A program made the translations under genes and the position numbers. This document shows, in pieces, positions 9,515 through 20,800 of a stretch of DNA of 64,000 bases. Below the pieces are notes generated by a model. The model worked only from the letters and a program-made list of their open reading frames with translations, ran no database searches and was not told the DNA's origin. Numbering within the stretch: position 1 is the stretch's first letter; each line of letters starts with the position of its first letter. The stretch lies in NCBI GenBank assembly GCA_022414725.1, contig CM039463.1, positions 52,112,277 through 52,176,276 of the forward strand, written 5' to 3'. This stretch comes from Microglena sp. YARC. Its lineage: Eukaryota; Chlorophyta; Chlorophyceae; Chlamydomonadales; Chlamydomonadaceae.

Positions 9515-12500
9515 GCAAGGTGGGTTAGGGTGTGTTAGGGTTGGGTGGGTTAAGGTGTGTTGGTTAAGTGTGGGGTGAGGTAGGGTGTGTTAGGGTTGGG
9601 TGGTGGGTGTGGGGTGAGGTAGGGTTGGGTTGGTTTAAGTGTGGGTGAGGGGTTGGGTTTGGGTGGGTTAGGGTTGGGTGGGTTAGGGTGTGTTTTTAGG
9701 GGTTGGGTGGGTGGGTTAGGTGAGGTTAGGGTGTGGGTTAGGGTGGGGTGGGTAGGGTTGGGTTGGGTGGGTTAGGGTTGGGTGGGTTAGGGTTGGTAGG
9801 GTGGGGGTGAGGTAGGGGTTGGGTTAGGGTGGGTTAGGGTTGGGTGGGTTAGGGTGTGTTGGGTTAGGGTGGGGTGAGGTAGGGTTGGGTTGGGTGGGTT
9901 AGGAGTTTGGGTGGGTTAGGGTGTGTTGGTTAGTGGGGTGAGGTAGGGTTAGGGTTGGGCGGGTTAGGTTAGGGTTGGGTGGCGGGTTAGGGTTGGGGGG
10001 GGTTAGGGTTAGGTGTTAAGGTTAGGGTGGGGTGAGGTAGGGTTGGGTTGGGTGGGTTAGGGTTGGTGGGTTAGGGTGTGTTGGGGGTTAGTGTGGGGTG
10101 AGGTAGGGTTGGGTTGGGTTAGGGTGGGTTTAGGGTGTGGGGGTTAGGGTGGGGTGAGGGGGTGGGTTGTGGGTTAGGGTTTAGGGTGTGTTGGGTTAGG
10201 GTGGGGTGGAGGTAGGGTTGGGTTAGGGGGTGGGTTAGGGTGTGGGTGGGTTAGGGTTGTTGGGTTAGGGTGGGTTAGTGAGGTAGGGTTGGGTTTGGGG
10301 TTAAGGGTTGGGTTAGGGTTGGGTTAGGGTGGGTAGGGGTGGGTGGGTTGGGTTGGTTAGGGTGGGTTAAGTGAGGTAGGGTTGGGTTGGGTGGGTTAGG
10401 GTGTGTGGTTAGGGGTTAGGGTTGGGTGGTTAGGGTGGGTTGGGTTTAGGGTGGGTGGGTTAGGGTTGGGGGGTGTGAGGTAGGGTTGGGTTTGGGTGGG
10501 TTAGGGTTGGGTGGGTTTAGGGTTGGGTGTTGGGTTAGGGTGGGGTGAGGTAGGGTTGGGTTGGGTGGGTTAGGGTTGGGTGGGTTAGGGTGGGTGGGTT
10601 TGGGTTAGGGTGGGGTGTGTTGGTTAGGTAGGGTTGGGTTGGGGGTTGGGGTTGGGTGGGTTAGGGTGTTGGGTGGGGGGTGAGGTAGGGTGGGTTGGGT
10701 TGGGTTAGGGTGGGGTGAGGTAGGGTTGGGTTGGGTGGGTTAGGTTGGGTGGGTTTAGGGTGTGGGTTGGGTTAGGGTGGGGTGAGGTAGGGTTTGGGTT
10801 GGGTGGGTTAGGGTTGGGTGGGTTAGGGTGTGTTGGGTTAGGGTGGGGTGAGGTAGGGTTGGGTTGGGGTGGGTTAGGGTGGGTGGGTTAGGGTGTGTTG
10901 GGTTTTAGGGTGGGGTGAGGTATGGGTTGGGTTGGGTGGGTTAGGGTTGGGTGGGTTAGGGTGTGTTGGGTTAGGGTGGGGTGAGGTAGGGTTGGGTTGG
11001 GTGGGTTAGGGTTGGGTGGGTTAGGGTGTGTTTGGGTTAGGGTGGGTGAGGTAGGGTTGGGTTGGGTGGGTTAGGGTTGGGTGGGTTAGGGGTGTGTTGG
11101 GTTAGGGTGGGGTGAGGTAGGGTTGGGTTGGGTGGGTTAGGGTTGGGTGGGTTAGGGTGTGTTGGGTTAGGGTGGGGTGAGGTAGGGTTGGGTTGGGTGG
11201 GTTAGGTTTTGGGTGGGTTAGGGTGTGGGCTTGGGTTAGGTGGGGTGGGTAGGGTTAGGGTTTGGGTGGGTTAGGTGGGTTGGGTTAGGGTTGGGTTGGG
11301 TGGGTTAGGGTTGGGTGGTTAGGGTGTGTTGGGTTAGGGGGTTGGGGTGAGGTTAGGGTTGGGTTGGGTGGGTTAGGGTTGGGGTGGGTTAGGGTGGGTG
11401 GGTTGGGTTTAGGGGGTGGGGGTGAGGTAGGGGGTTGGGTTGGGTGGGTTAGGGTTGGGTGGGTTAGGGTGTGTTGGGGTAGGGTTGGGGTGAGGTAGGG
11501 TTGGGTTGGGTGGGTTAGGGTTGGGTTGGGTTAGGTGTGTTGGGTTAGGGTGGGGTGAGGTAGGGTTGGGTTGGGTGGGTTAGGGTTGGGTGGGTTAGGG
11601 TGTGTTGGGTTAGGGTGGGGTGAGGTAGGGTTGGGTTGGGTGGGTTAGGGTTGGGTGGGTTAGGGTGTGTTGGTTAGGGTGGGGGTGAGGTAGGGTTGGG
11701 TTGGGTTGGGTGGGTTAGGGTTGGGTGGGTTAGGGTGTGTTGGGTTAGGGTGGGGTGAGGTAGGGTTGGGTTGGGTGGGTTAGGGTTGGGTGGGTTAGGG
11801 TGTGTTGGGTTAGGGTGGGGTGAGGTAGGGTTGGGTTGGGTGGGTTAGGGTGGGTGGTTAGGGTTGGGTTGGGTGGGTGGTAGGGTTGGTAGGGTGTTTA
11901 GGGTAGGGTTGGGTTTGGGTTAGGGTTTAGGGTTGGGTGGGTTAGGGTGTTGGGTAGGGTTGGGTTAGGGTAGGGTTGGTGTGGGTTAGGGTGGGTGGGG
12001 GGTGTGTGGGTTTGGGGGTGTGGAGGTAGGGTTGGGTTGGGTTAGGGTTAGGGTGGGTGGTTGTGGGTGGGGGTAAGGGTTTGGGTTGGGTGGGTTAGGT
12101 TGGGTGGGTTGGGTGTGTTGGGTTAGGGTGGGGGTGAGGTAGGGTTGGGTTGGGTGGGTTAGGGTTGGGTTTAGGGTGGTGTTGGGTTAGGGTGGGGTGA
12201 GGTAGGGTTGGGTTGGGTGGGTTAGGGTTGGGTGGGTTAGGGTGTGTTGGGTTAGGGTGGGGTGAGGTAGGGTTTGGGTTGGGTGGGTTAGGGTTTAGGG
12301 TGGTGGGTTAGGGTGTGTTGGGTTAGGGTGGGGTGAGGTAGGGTTGGGTTGGGTGGGTTAGGGTTGGGTGGGTTGGTGGGTTAGGGTGTTGGGTGGGTTA
12401 GGGTGGGTGGGTAGGGTTGGGTTGGGTGGGTGGGTTGGGTAAGGGTGGGTGTAGGGTGGGGTGGTAGGGTTGGGTTGGTGGTGGGTTAGGGTTGGGTGGG

Positions 12501-14856
12501 TTAGGGTGTGTTGGGTTAGGGTGGGGTGAGGTAGGGTTGGGTTGGGTGGGTTAGGGTTGGGTTTAGGGTGTGGGTTAGGGTAGGGTTGTGGGGTTTAGGG
12601 TAGGGTGGGGTGTAGGGTTGGGTTGGGTGGGTTAGGGTTGGTTGGGTTAGGGTGTGTTGGGTTAGGGTGGGTGAGGTAGGGTTGGGTGGGTGGGTTAGGG
12701 TTGGGTGGGTTAGGGTGTGTTGGGTTAGGGTGGGGTGAGGTAGGGTTGGGTTGGGTGGGTTAGGGTGGGTGGTTGGGTTAGGGTTGGGTGGGTTAGGGTG
12801 TGGGGTGGGGTGAGGTAGGGTTGGGTTGGGTGGGTTAGGGTTGGGTGGGTTAGGGTGGGTGTTAGGGTTTAGGGTGGGGGTGAGGTAGGGTTGGGTTGGG
12901 TGGGTTTAGGGTTGGGTGGGTTAGGGGTGTGTTAGGGTTAGGGTGGGGTGGGTAGGGTTGGGGTTTGGGTGGGTTAGGGTTGGGTGGGTTAGGGTTGGTT
13001 GGTTGTGTTGGGTTAGGGTGGTGAGTAGGGTTGGGTTGGGCGGGTTAGGGTTGGGTGGGTTAGGGTGTGTTGGGTTAGGGGTGAGGGTTGGGTTTGGGTG
13101 GGTTAGGGTTGGGTGGGTTAGGGTGTGGGTTGGGTTAGGGTGGGGGGTTAGGGTGTGTTGGGTTAGGGGTGGGTGAGGGGGGGGGTTGGGTGGGGTTAGG
13201 GTTGGGTGGGTTAGGGTGTGGGTGGGGTGAGGTAGTTGGGGGGTTGGGGGTAGGGTGGGGGTTAGAGGTAGGGTTGGGTTGGGGTTAGGGGTGGGGGGTG
13301 GGTTAGGGTGTGGGTTTGGGTTGAGGGTGGGTTAGGGTGTGGGGTTGGTGGGTTAGGGTTGGGTGGGTTTAGGGTGTGTTGGGTTAGGGTGGGGTGAGGG
13401 GGTGGGGGTGGGTAGGGTTGGGGGGTGGGTTAGGGTTGGGTGGGTTAGGGTGTTGGGTTAGGGTGGGGTGGTAGGTAGGGTTGGGTTGGGTTAGGGTTAG
13501 GGTTGGGGGTTAAGGGGTGGGTTAGGGTGGGGGTTAGGGTGGGTGAGGTAGGGTTGGGTTGGGTTGGGTTAGGGTTGGGTGGGTTAGGGTGTGTTGGGTT
13601 AGGGTGGGGTGAGGTAGGGTTGGGTTGGGTGGGTTAGGGTTGGGTGGGTTAGGGTGTGTTGGGTTAGGGTGGGGTGAGGTAGGGTTGGGTTGGGTGGGTT
13701 AGGGTTGGGTGGGTTAGGGTGTGTTGGGTTAGGGTGGGGTGGGTAGGTTAGGGTTGGGTTGGGTGGGTTAGGGTTGGGTGGGTTAGGGTGTGTTGGGTTA
13801 GGGTGGGGTGAGGTAGGGTTGGGTGGGTTGGGTGGGTTAGGGTTGGGTGGGTTAGGGTGTGTTGGGTTAGGGTGGGGTGAGGTAGGGTTGGGTTGGGTGG
13901 GTTAGGGTTGGGTGGGTTAGGGTGTGTGGGTTGGGTTAGGGTGGGGTGAGGTAGGGTTGGGTTTGGGTGGGTTAGGGTTGGGTGGGTTAGGGTGTGTTGG
14001 GTTAGGGGGGTGAGGGTGAGGGTTGGGTTGGGTGGTTAGGGTTGGGTGGGTTAGGGTGTGGGTTTAGGGTAGGGTTGGGTTGGGTTGGGTGGGTTAGGGT
14101 TGGGTGGGTTAGGGTGTGTTGGGTTAGGGTGGGGTGAGGTAGGGTTGGGTTGGGTGGGTTAGGGTTGGGTGGGTTAGGGTGTGTTGGGTTAGGGTGGGTG
14201 AGGTAGGGTTGGGTTGGGTGGGTTAGGTTGGGTGGGTTAGGGTGTGGGTTGGGTTAGGGTGGGTGGGTTAGGTTGGTTGGGTGGGTTAGGGTTGGGTGGG
14301 TTAGGGTGGTTGGGTAGGGGGGTGGGGTGGGTAGGGTTGGGTTGGGTTAGGGTTGGGTGGTTAGGGTTGGGTTAGGGTGTGCGGTTAGGGTTGGGTGGGT
14401 GGGTTTAGGGTGGGTGGGTTAGGGTTGGTTGGGTAGAGGTAGGGTTGGGTTGGGTGAGGGTTGGGTTGGGTGGGTTAGGGTTGGGTGGTTAGGGTGTTGG
14501 GTGTAGGGTTGGGTGGGTGGGTTAGGGTTGGGTGGGTTAGGGTGTGTTGGGTTAGGGTGGGGTGAGGTAGGGTGGGTTGGGTTAGGGTTGGGGGGTTAGG
14601 GTGTGTTGGGTTTAGGGTGGGGGTGAGGTAGGGTTGGGTTGGGTGGGTGGGTTAGGGTGGATGGGTTAGGGTGTGGGGTTAGGGTGGGTTGGGTGAGGGT
14701 TGGGTTGGTGGGTTGTTTGGGTTAGGGTGAGGGTGGGTAGGGTTGGTTGGGTGGGTTAGGGTTGGGTGGGTTAGGGTGTTGGTTGGGTTAGGGTGAGGTG
14801 GTTGTTGGGTGGGTTTAGGGTGTGTTGGGTGGGTGGGGTGAGGTGGGTTGGGGGGC
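9515..14856. repeat. Interstitial telomere-like G-rich array, 65-bp unit
   Basis: For about 5.3 kb the + strand is almost only G and T with scattered A and hardly any C. Where it is regular (e.g. 10950-11210, 13560-13740, 14100-14200) the unit is 65 bp, with GAGGTA recurring about every 65 bp (13611, 13676). Each unit joins several GGGTTAGGGTTGGGTGGGTTA-like telomeric variants with GTGTGTTGGG and GGGGTGAGG spacers, i.e. a higher-order satellite built from degenerate TTAGGG/TTGGG repeats rather than a plain telomere. Irregular patches differ mainly in G- and T-run length. The few open frames are simple-repeat translations. Confidence 0.9.
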
Positions 14857-14869
14857 GTTCCTGCTTCCG

Positions 14870-15175
14870 AACGGATTTCTAATCTTACAATCACTTTTTG
14901 GGGGTCTTTTGATGCTTTCCAAATGCAATCTTACGATAAAATCGTAAGATTGTAGTCAATTTTGACAAAATATGCTTGAAATGAGCTTGAAAGACGGAGA
15001 AACGTACAGATTGCGAATGTTACAACGTTGAAATGCATATTTTGTAACAAAAGGTGTTAACATCAATTCGTGTCTTACAATTATAATTGTAAGAAATAAA
15101 GGGAAAGCGGACGGTTATAAGTCGGCAGGCAGAATTCAGCTTTTACATATTACAATAAAAATCGTAAGTATAATT
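14870..15175. other. Cluster of small palindromes (CTTACGAT/CTTACAAT)
   Basis: Three hairpins lie within 250 bp: TCTTACGAT-AAA-ATCGTAAGA near 14932-14952, CTTACAATTATAATTGTAAG near 15073-15092, and TTACAAT-AAAA-ATCGTAAG near 15147-15166. A lone TCTTACAATC lies at 14884. They share the stem motif and sit between the G-rich array and the 3' end of the next gene, so they may be MITE remnants or affect 3'-end formation. Confidence 0.55.
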
Positions 15176-15196
15176 CATTATTTAGTAAAAAAACGG

Positions 15197-16532
15197 CTAT
15201 GTGTCAAACATCTTACTCCTCCTCCTCCCCCCCTCCTCGTCCTCCTCTTCCTCCTCCTTCTCCTCCTCCATGTCCCCATCCCCATCTTCCTCCTCCTCCA
15301 TCTCCTCCTCCTCAACAATGTCTGCATTGTCTCCATCCGATTGCACAGCCTCTGCCCTGGTGTCCTTCTCAATGGATTGACAAGCTAGGAGCATGCTTGT
15401 GTTGTACTTTCTCTGGATCTTCATACCCTTGGTGGGTTCGCAGCTAAATTTAAATGCGTCAATGGGAATATCGCCCGTCCATGTTGCTTTTCTCCTAACC
15501 CCCACGGTAATAGGCACAAGCTTGTGGTCCATCCAATCTTCTGGCCAAGTTGGGTATTGTGTTTTCAGTGTACACCAACTTCTGAGCCCCAGAGTACAAG
15601 GGCTTTAAATACACACATTCCACTTCTCCATTCACTGGTAGTGATTTGACCTCCACCACGTCCCATCCTCTCAATCCGCTAGAGTCATCCATTTGTACCT
15701 TGACCACAGCGACATGACCAACAACCAAATCAGTAGTGGGCTCGTAGGCTATTCTTCTATCCGGCTTCGTCCCATGTGAAGAATATAAGTACAACACATC
15801 CTCCTCTCCTGGCCTTTCCATATTAGTCTCCAAAGTGTGCGCGACCTTTATAGTCTTGGCAATCTCGTTACTTGCAGGTAAAATGTCTGACACATCCATG
15901 GACAAGTCATCCAATGCTGCTATCAAGCGCTTGGCCATTGATTTCTCAGACTGTGTCAGAACAGGACTGGTTGCTGACAACTCCGATGGGAAGTCAACAA
16001 AATGTTGGTCTTTCGGGTACTCCCCAGTCACAGCATCATCTGGTTGAGTGCTCCAATAACTCTTCTCAACGTTGAAGAAATCAGTCCACCACTTATTGCT
16101 GGCTTCCCAAAGTTTCACGAAGCTTCTCTGCAATATGTTTGAAGGACTGGGCATGGGATGGGCCATCGGCTGCTGGTTCATCCATCGGCTGCTGGTCATC
16201 GGCTGCTGGTTCTAGAAGGTCCTCCGCTGCGTGTCGTACACGGACATCAGCTACGGGTCCTGCACGGTCGTCACCGGCGGTTTGTACAGGACCATCGGCC
16301 ATGTGGCCTGCAAGGACGTCACCTCCGGGCTTCTCATTATGAATAGTCTTCCAGACAGCCGCCCAGTTTGCCTCGATATTCTCGAGCTCTTCAATCTTGA
16401 TCTTGGGGGCTTCCTTAAATACTGTTCTGGTGTCCACCAGTGGGAAGCCTTGGAGGACGTAAATAGGTTCAGCGTCATTGTCCCACTGTCCTCTCCAAGA
16501 TCCTGACTCGTCATACTCCTTGTAATAGACCC
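15197..16532 (-). CDS. DUF7869-type transposon protein, 3' exon
   Basis: This is the downstream exon of the minus-strand gene whose upstream exon is 16818-17357. It joins in frame across a GT-AG intron: the upstream exon ends ..NGRV plus one base, and this one opens with GVYYKEYDESGSWRGQWDN. The middle has Trp-rich sequence (KLWEASNKWWTDFFNVEKSYW near 16090) and a region around VVGHVAVVKVQMDDSSG. The tail near 15200-15330 is extremely acidic (Glu/Asp runs), then stops at 15197. Two frame changes are needed, near 16120-16140 and near 15555, with coding character continuing on both sides. These are either sequencing errors or decay. Confidence 0.6.
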
Positions 16533-16817
16533 CTGCAATTGTTGGTGTGCAAACATGTATTGTATATTAGTGAATCATTTAGGACACCCATATTCCTCCC
16601 GACTATACTCGGGAGCATCCCTTGGATAATACATCCTAGGTCCTAGGTACAACTTCCTTTGTATCATTTAATTTCTATTGAAGACTGTACATGTAAATCA
16701 ATGAGGACATGGCACACCCATATTCCTCCCGAGCATAATCGGGAGCATTGTGCAGACAGTACAATACACGCACGGTAGCATTTAATTTGTAAATATCAGT
16801 ATATCAAGTATTCTTAC
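16533..16817 (-). other. Intron with duplicated hairpin
   Basis: The 285-bp GT-AG intron (donor GTAAGAAT, acceptor ATTGCAG on the minus strand) separates the two exons of the DUF7869-type gene. Within it ACCCATATTCCTCCCGA occurs twice (about 16586 and 16716). Each copy forms a CTCCCGA...TCGGGAG hairpin (16596-16617 and 16726-16747), an internal duplication. Confidence 0.6.
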
Positions 16818-17357
16818 CGACTCTCCCGTTGGGACCTTTCGTTATCTTGAATGCGTGTAAACGGCGATTGACTCCTTTGACGGTGCTAGTGCCATGACCG
16901 AACAACTTGTAAACGTTGTCTAGGAGGACAGCGGAGAAGTCCCCTATAGAGGTCACGACGTCTTGCCTTGTGTAAGGGCCCATTCTCTTGAATAAGTTAC
17001 CAACAATGCCCATCAGATGGTCCAGGGTGTACACTTCCATGTTCTTTAACCCTTGCGAGATCACAGAGTACTTTTGGTCAAGATTGCTATGTGTGTGTCC
17101 GGGAGGGAGGAAATGGACGTACACTTCCTCAAACCTGTTTATCTCAACCAACAAGGACAAGTATGCGAACATGAAAGCGTTCTTGTTGTCCTTTGCCGCG
17201 TTGTCCATTTGCAAGAAGCAATACGGTGGAAGCTGCTCCTCTTCTTCAAGGACCCGGTTGAAGAAATGTTGGAAGCATGATATAGTCAGATTGATGGACT
17301 GCGAGTAGAATGGCAAAGCCCAATAACCAATGAAGCCTCTTCCCTGGGAGAATAATC
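16818..17357 (-). CDS. DUF7869-type transposon protein, 5' exon seen here
   Basis: This minus-strand exon encodes about 180 residues. Near the start is GRGFIGYWALPFYSQSINL, then LQMDNAAKDNKNAFMFAYL and PPGHTHSNLDQKYSVIS, then a helical region ending in KITKGPNGRV. The GHTH-x3-DQ-x2-S motif preceded by (V/M)DN..(K/E)NKN is the signature of the DUF7869 family, which I know from transposon-like genes of algae, plants and invertebrates and which resembles an RNase H-fold transposase core. The exon opens after an AACTCAG acceptor in the matching phase, so further N-terminal exons should lie upstream, but I could not find them with confidence. Confidence 0.7.
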
Positions 17358-17900
17358 CTGAGTTAACATAGAAGGAAACATGAAGTCAAAATATTAGCTA
17401 GTTCTAATCTTTGGAGGTAGTTTAAAGGTAAAAACCCGTTTATAGCGTGTTTTTAGGTCGTTTATATCTAAGATATTAGCTTAAACCTTTTCAAGGTTGA
17501 ACCTCTAATAGGTTAAACTTGCTAAACGCCCTAAATGGACTCATACTTGCCTTTAATGGCTCCTTCATGTTTGTATGTACCTCATGTAACCAAATTCGAG
17601 TTGCCACATTGAGTTAAAGGAGTGCTAGAAGAGGCGAGCCATGTAACCAAGTTTGTGGGACACCTTTTAATTATGTGTTCGTTCCGCATATACTTTGATC
17701 TTCCCCTGTAAACCTTCCTACATTTAAGGGTTTGGGTGTGTTTAGTGGTCCTAGAAAGCACGCAAGCATGAAGAATTAAAATAAGGCCCGAGGCCTACCC
17801 GAAGCAAGGAATAATCAAATGCTTTGATGGGCCCAAGCTAGATAAGCGGAATAATTAAGAAATATTTCTCATATCTGCGTCCATGGGTTATAGGAAAAGT
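17358..17900. other. TTAAAC-rich degenerate repeat; no exon found
   Basis: From about 17410 to 17540 the sequence is made of TTTAAAC, TTATAGCG and GTTAAAC variants, like the block at 24220-24500. Two ATGTAACCAA motifs occur at 17584 and 17641. I see no supported exon of the neighbouring gene. Confidence 0.45.
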
Positions 17901-17904
17901 GCAA

Positions 17905-17990
17905 CACAATTAGGACACTGTGGGAATCGAACCCTCTACCTATCTAGTTATCCGCTGGTACACCACTCCGTCCACGTTGGATATTGGCTA
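17905..17990 (-). other. tRNA-like sequence / possible tRNA-derived SINE head
   Basis: On the minus strand an A-box-like TGGACGGAGTGG and a B-box-like GGTTCGATTCC lie about 42 nt apart, the spacing of a tRNA gene. The T-arm pairs except for one mismatch (GAGGG/CCCAC). The seven bases before the A box do not pair with those after the T arm, so no acceptor stem forms and this is unlikely to be a working tRNA. A tRNA pseudogene or the head of a SINE fits better. Confidence 0.4.
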
Positions 17991-18014
17991 CTCGCACTCA
18001 CAGGTATATTTATA

Positions 18015-18200
18015 CTACAAACCCGCCCTATTAATATCCGTCATGGTAACTATCAGATCTGAGGGCAAACTATAGCGGATGGCCATTCCTCCGGACATAA
18101 GCCTCCCACCGAGTATGAGCTTCTTCCCCTCATCCTCCCCGACACTATGGATGACTAGCATAGATTTGTTCTTGCCCCTTGTTAGCTTGTGGAGGTGCAT
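18015..18200 (-). CDS. Possible exon (unrecognised)
   Basis: A 61-codon minus-strand frame starts at an ATG (MHLHKLTRGKNKSMLVIHSV) and continues with EDEGKKLILGGRLMSGGMAI to a stop at 18015. Its amino-acid composition is ordinary and it lies in sequence without tandem repeats, so it may be an exon, perhaps of the gene at 15.2-17.4 kb. There is no domain match and splice sites are not resolved. Confidence 0.25.
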   Translation of the reverse strand: MHLHKLTRGKNKSMLVIHSVGEDEGKKLILGGRLMSGGMAIRYSLPSDLIVTMTDINRAGL

Positions 18201-18620
18201 GTGATTGGGATAGCGTTTGCGTTGAGATCTAGAGTTTCCTGCCGTCCCCCTTGGTCCGTTTGGTTGCTCCTTCTGGGTATTTACCTTAATCGTGAGATCC
18301 GTGTTGCGGGCGGGGGGCCTTGGCCCCCCGTGGTGGTGGAGTTTTTCACACTCTTAGCTGTACCCCGTTGTTCTTCGTCTTTCACATTTCCGCACACATC
18401 TTCCGTTATGGTGTTTGGAGTTATGCTTATTTAATGATTGTCCCTTCTGGACAGCGCTTTTGCTCCACAGCGTTGCAGCTAACACCGAGGTCTCGTATTA
18501 TCCTTTAGCCATGGGGTTTAAAGAGCTCCATGCCTTTACGCCTCGTGCTTGTTTTGCTTTTATTCCATACGGATTGAGTATCTTAATTTCTACGGCGGCG
18601 AGCAGCTCAGTAGGCTGGAG
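18201..18620. other. No gene seen
   Basis: Only short unsupported open frames occur. A strong GC hairpin, GGGGGGCCTTGGCCCCCC, lies near 18313-18330. Confidence 0.4.
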
Positions 18621-19220
18621 ACACATGCTAGAGCGAGCGAGTAGCTTTTAACGGCTGAAGCAACATGTATGTAAACAAGATGAAGATGGGAAGCACTAGT
18701 TGTATGCATATAAATCAGATCTCCTACATTTAATCTAAATGCTTATATACAAATTTGATTGGTATGGTTCCACCAAAGCCAAGCGAGCAGCCTTAACAGC
18801 TAAAGCTACATATAACCAAGATCAAGTTCAAGGTAGCACTAGTTGTATGCAAGGAGATCATATCACCTATATTTGGTCTCGATGCTTGGCTAAATATTCG
18901 GTTTGTTACTACTGAAGACGAGCGAGCACCATTATCGCCTAAAGCACTATGCAACCAAGTTCAAGAGAGCACTATCTCTTGTATGCAGGGAGATCGGATC
19001 TTCTACATGTGATCTCAACGCTTATAATACTTTTTGATATGTGTCTGTCGAAGACAAGCGAGAAGACTTAAGCCTAAGAACAGCGAGCAGCCTAAACGGC
19101 TTAAGCAACATGTAACCAAGATCAACTTCAACGTAGCACTGGTTGTATGCAAGGAGATTAGGTCTCCTACACTTGATCTCAATGCTTAGATACATATTGA
19201 GAATGTTACTGCCGAAGACA
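18620..19220. repeat. ~140-bp tandem repeat, four diverged copies
   Basis: Copies start near 18626, 18778, 18918 and 19080. Each runs GCGAGCAGCC..AACGGCTTAAGC, then a TGTAACCAAGATCAAGTTCAA box, AGCACTAGTTGTATGCA, GGAGATC and CTCAATGCTTA, and ends GAAGACAA. A truncated unit sits at 19050-19080. Divergence is high, so the array is old. Confidence 0.7.
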
Positions 19221-19920
19221 AAGAGCCCAGGGAGCTGCCTAGAAGCTGCTGGTCGTAGTTGAAAATAGAGCCTAGGGAGCTGCCTAGACGCTGCGGCTTG
19301 CACTTGAAAAGAGAAACTATGGCTACCTGTAAACCTACTTCTTAGATGAAGTCAAAACTCCCTTATGCCCACCCTTGTTGTGACCAAGACAAGAGCTTAG
19401 CGCGCTCCTAGCCGGTGATGGCGGTGTGTGTGTGTGTGTGTGTGGCGGGGGGGGGGGGGGGGGGTCAACCCCATCGATCCATCTTACCTAACTTTGTACC
19501 CACCCTCCTTCCAACCCCTGCAGTTACAATTACTAAGACAAGAGCCGCTCGTAACTTATACCATCATAACTTGCCAGTTTCCCCTATGCATTCTCCAACT
19601 CACTAGCTCTATTCATAGTAAGCTTGCACCACCTACGCCCAAAACTGTAGACTGTGCAACACCATACACTCTAGCCAAAGATAGTGGGGAAGGCAACGTG
19701 GTTGCATCGTCTCCGTCCAATCATTTTCCTCACAACTCTATCCGTGACACATAGTGCACTAACCTCGAAGTCTCCTCCGCAAGCTTCCTTTCCATTTTCA
19801 AGAAGCATGCCCTCCTTAGGAAGCATGTCCTACATTTCAAGCAATAGAGTTTGTGGGGTGTTGGGTGTGGGGTGCAGGGTGTGTGGTATGGGGTGTGGGG
19901 TATGGGGTGTGGGGTGAGGG
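19221..19920. other. No gene seen; (GT)n, poly-G and GTGGGG repeats
   Basis: A duplicated GAGCCTAGGGAGCTGCCTAGA lies at 19225-19290. A (GT)n run at 19422-19442 is followed by an 18-base poly-G run near 19447. The segment 19855-19920 is a GGTGTGGGGTAT simple repeat leading into the 67-bp array. Open frames here are not convincing. Confidence 0.5.
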
Positions 19921-20800
19921 ATGTAGGTTTACTAAGTAAGGCCGGCTAATAAATGCCAATCCTAATAAAATGGGGTTGTGTGTGTGTGTGTAGGTTTACT
20001 TAGTTAGGCCAGCTCATCACGGCTAGTCCTAATGAGATATGGTTGTGCGTGTGGGTGTAGGTTTACTTAGTAAGGCCAGCTCATCACGGCTACTCCTAAT
20101 GAGATGGGGTTGTGCGTGTGGGTGTAGGTTTACTCAATAAGGCCAGCTCATCACGGCTAGTCCTAATGAGATGGGGTTGTGCGTGTGGGTGTAAGTTTAC
20201 TTAGTAAGGCCCGCTCATCACGGCTAGTCATAATGAGATGGGGTTGTGCGTGTGGGTGTATGTTTACTCAGTAAGCCATGCTTATTACGGCCAGTCCTAA
20301 TGAAATGGGGTTGTGCGTGTGGGTGTAGGTTTACTTAGTAAGGCCAGCTCATCACGGCTGGTCCTAATGAGATGGGGTTGTGCGTGTGGGTGTAGGTTTA
20401 CTTAGTAAGGCCAGCTCATCACGGCTAGTCCTAATGAGATGGGGTTGTGCGTGTGGGTGTATGTTTACTTAGTAAGGCCCGCTCATCACGGCTAGTCCTA
20501 ATGAGATGGGGTTGTGCGTGTGGGTGTAGGTTTTCACAGTGAGGCCAGCTCATCACGGCTAGTCCTAATGAGATGGGGTTGTGCGTGTGGGTGTATGTTT
20601 ACTCAGTAAGGCCCGCTCATCACGGCTAGTCCTAATGAGATGGGGTTGTGCGTGTGGGTGTATGTTTACTTAGTAAGGCCAGCTCATCACGGCTAGTCCT
20701 AATGAGATGGGGTTGAGCGTGTGGGTGTATGTTTACTTAGTAAGGCAGGCTCATTACGGCCAGTCCTAATGAGATGTGGTTGTGCGTGTGGGTGTACACT
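19921..20800. repeat. 67-bp tandem array, ~13 copies
   Basis: The unit holds GTTTACTTAGTAAGGCCAGC, TCATCACGGCTAGTCCTAAT and GAGATGGGGTTGTGCGTGTG, repeating every 67 bp (GTTTACT at 20061 and 20128). Copies are closely similar, with edge copies more diverged, as in an array homogenised by unequal exchange. There is no coding content. Confidence 0.9.

Noticed and set aside
12943..13176. Gly/Val/Trp repeat frame within the G-rich array
   Set aside because: Simple-repeat translation of telomere-like DNA; it vanishes with single G or T run-length changes.
14679..14894. Pro/Thr/His-rich frame on the minus strand
   Set aside because: Antisense of the same G-rich array; no domain, only the last residues lie outside the repeat.
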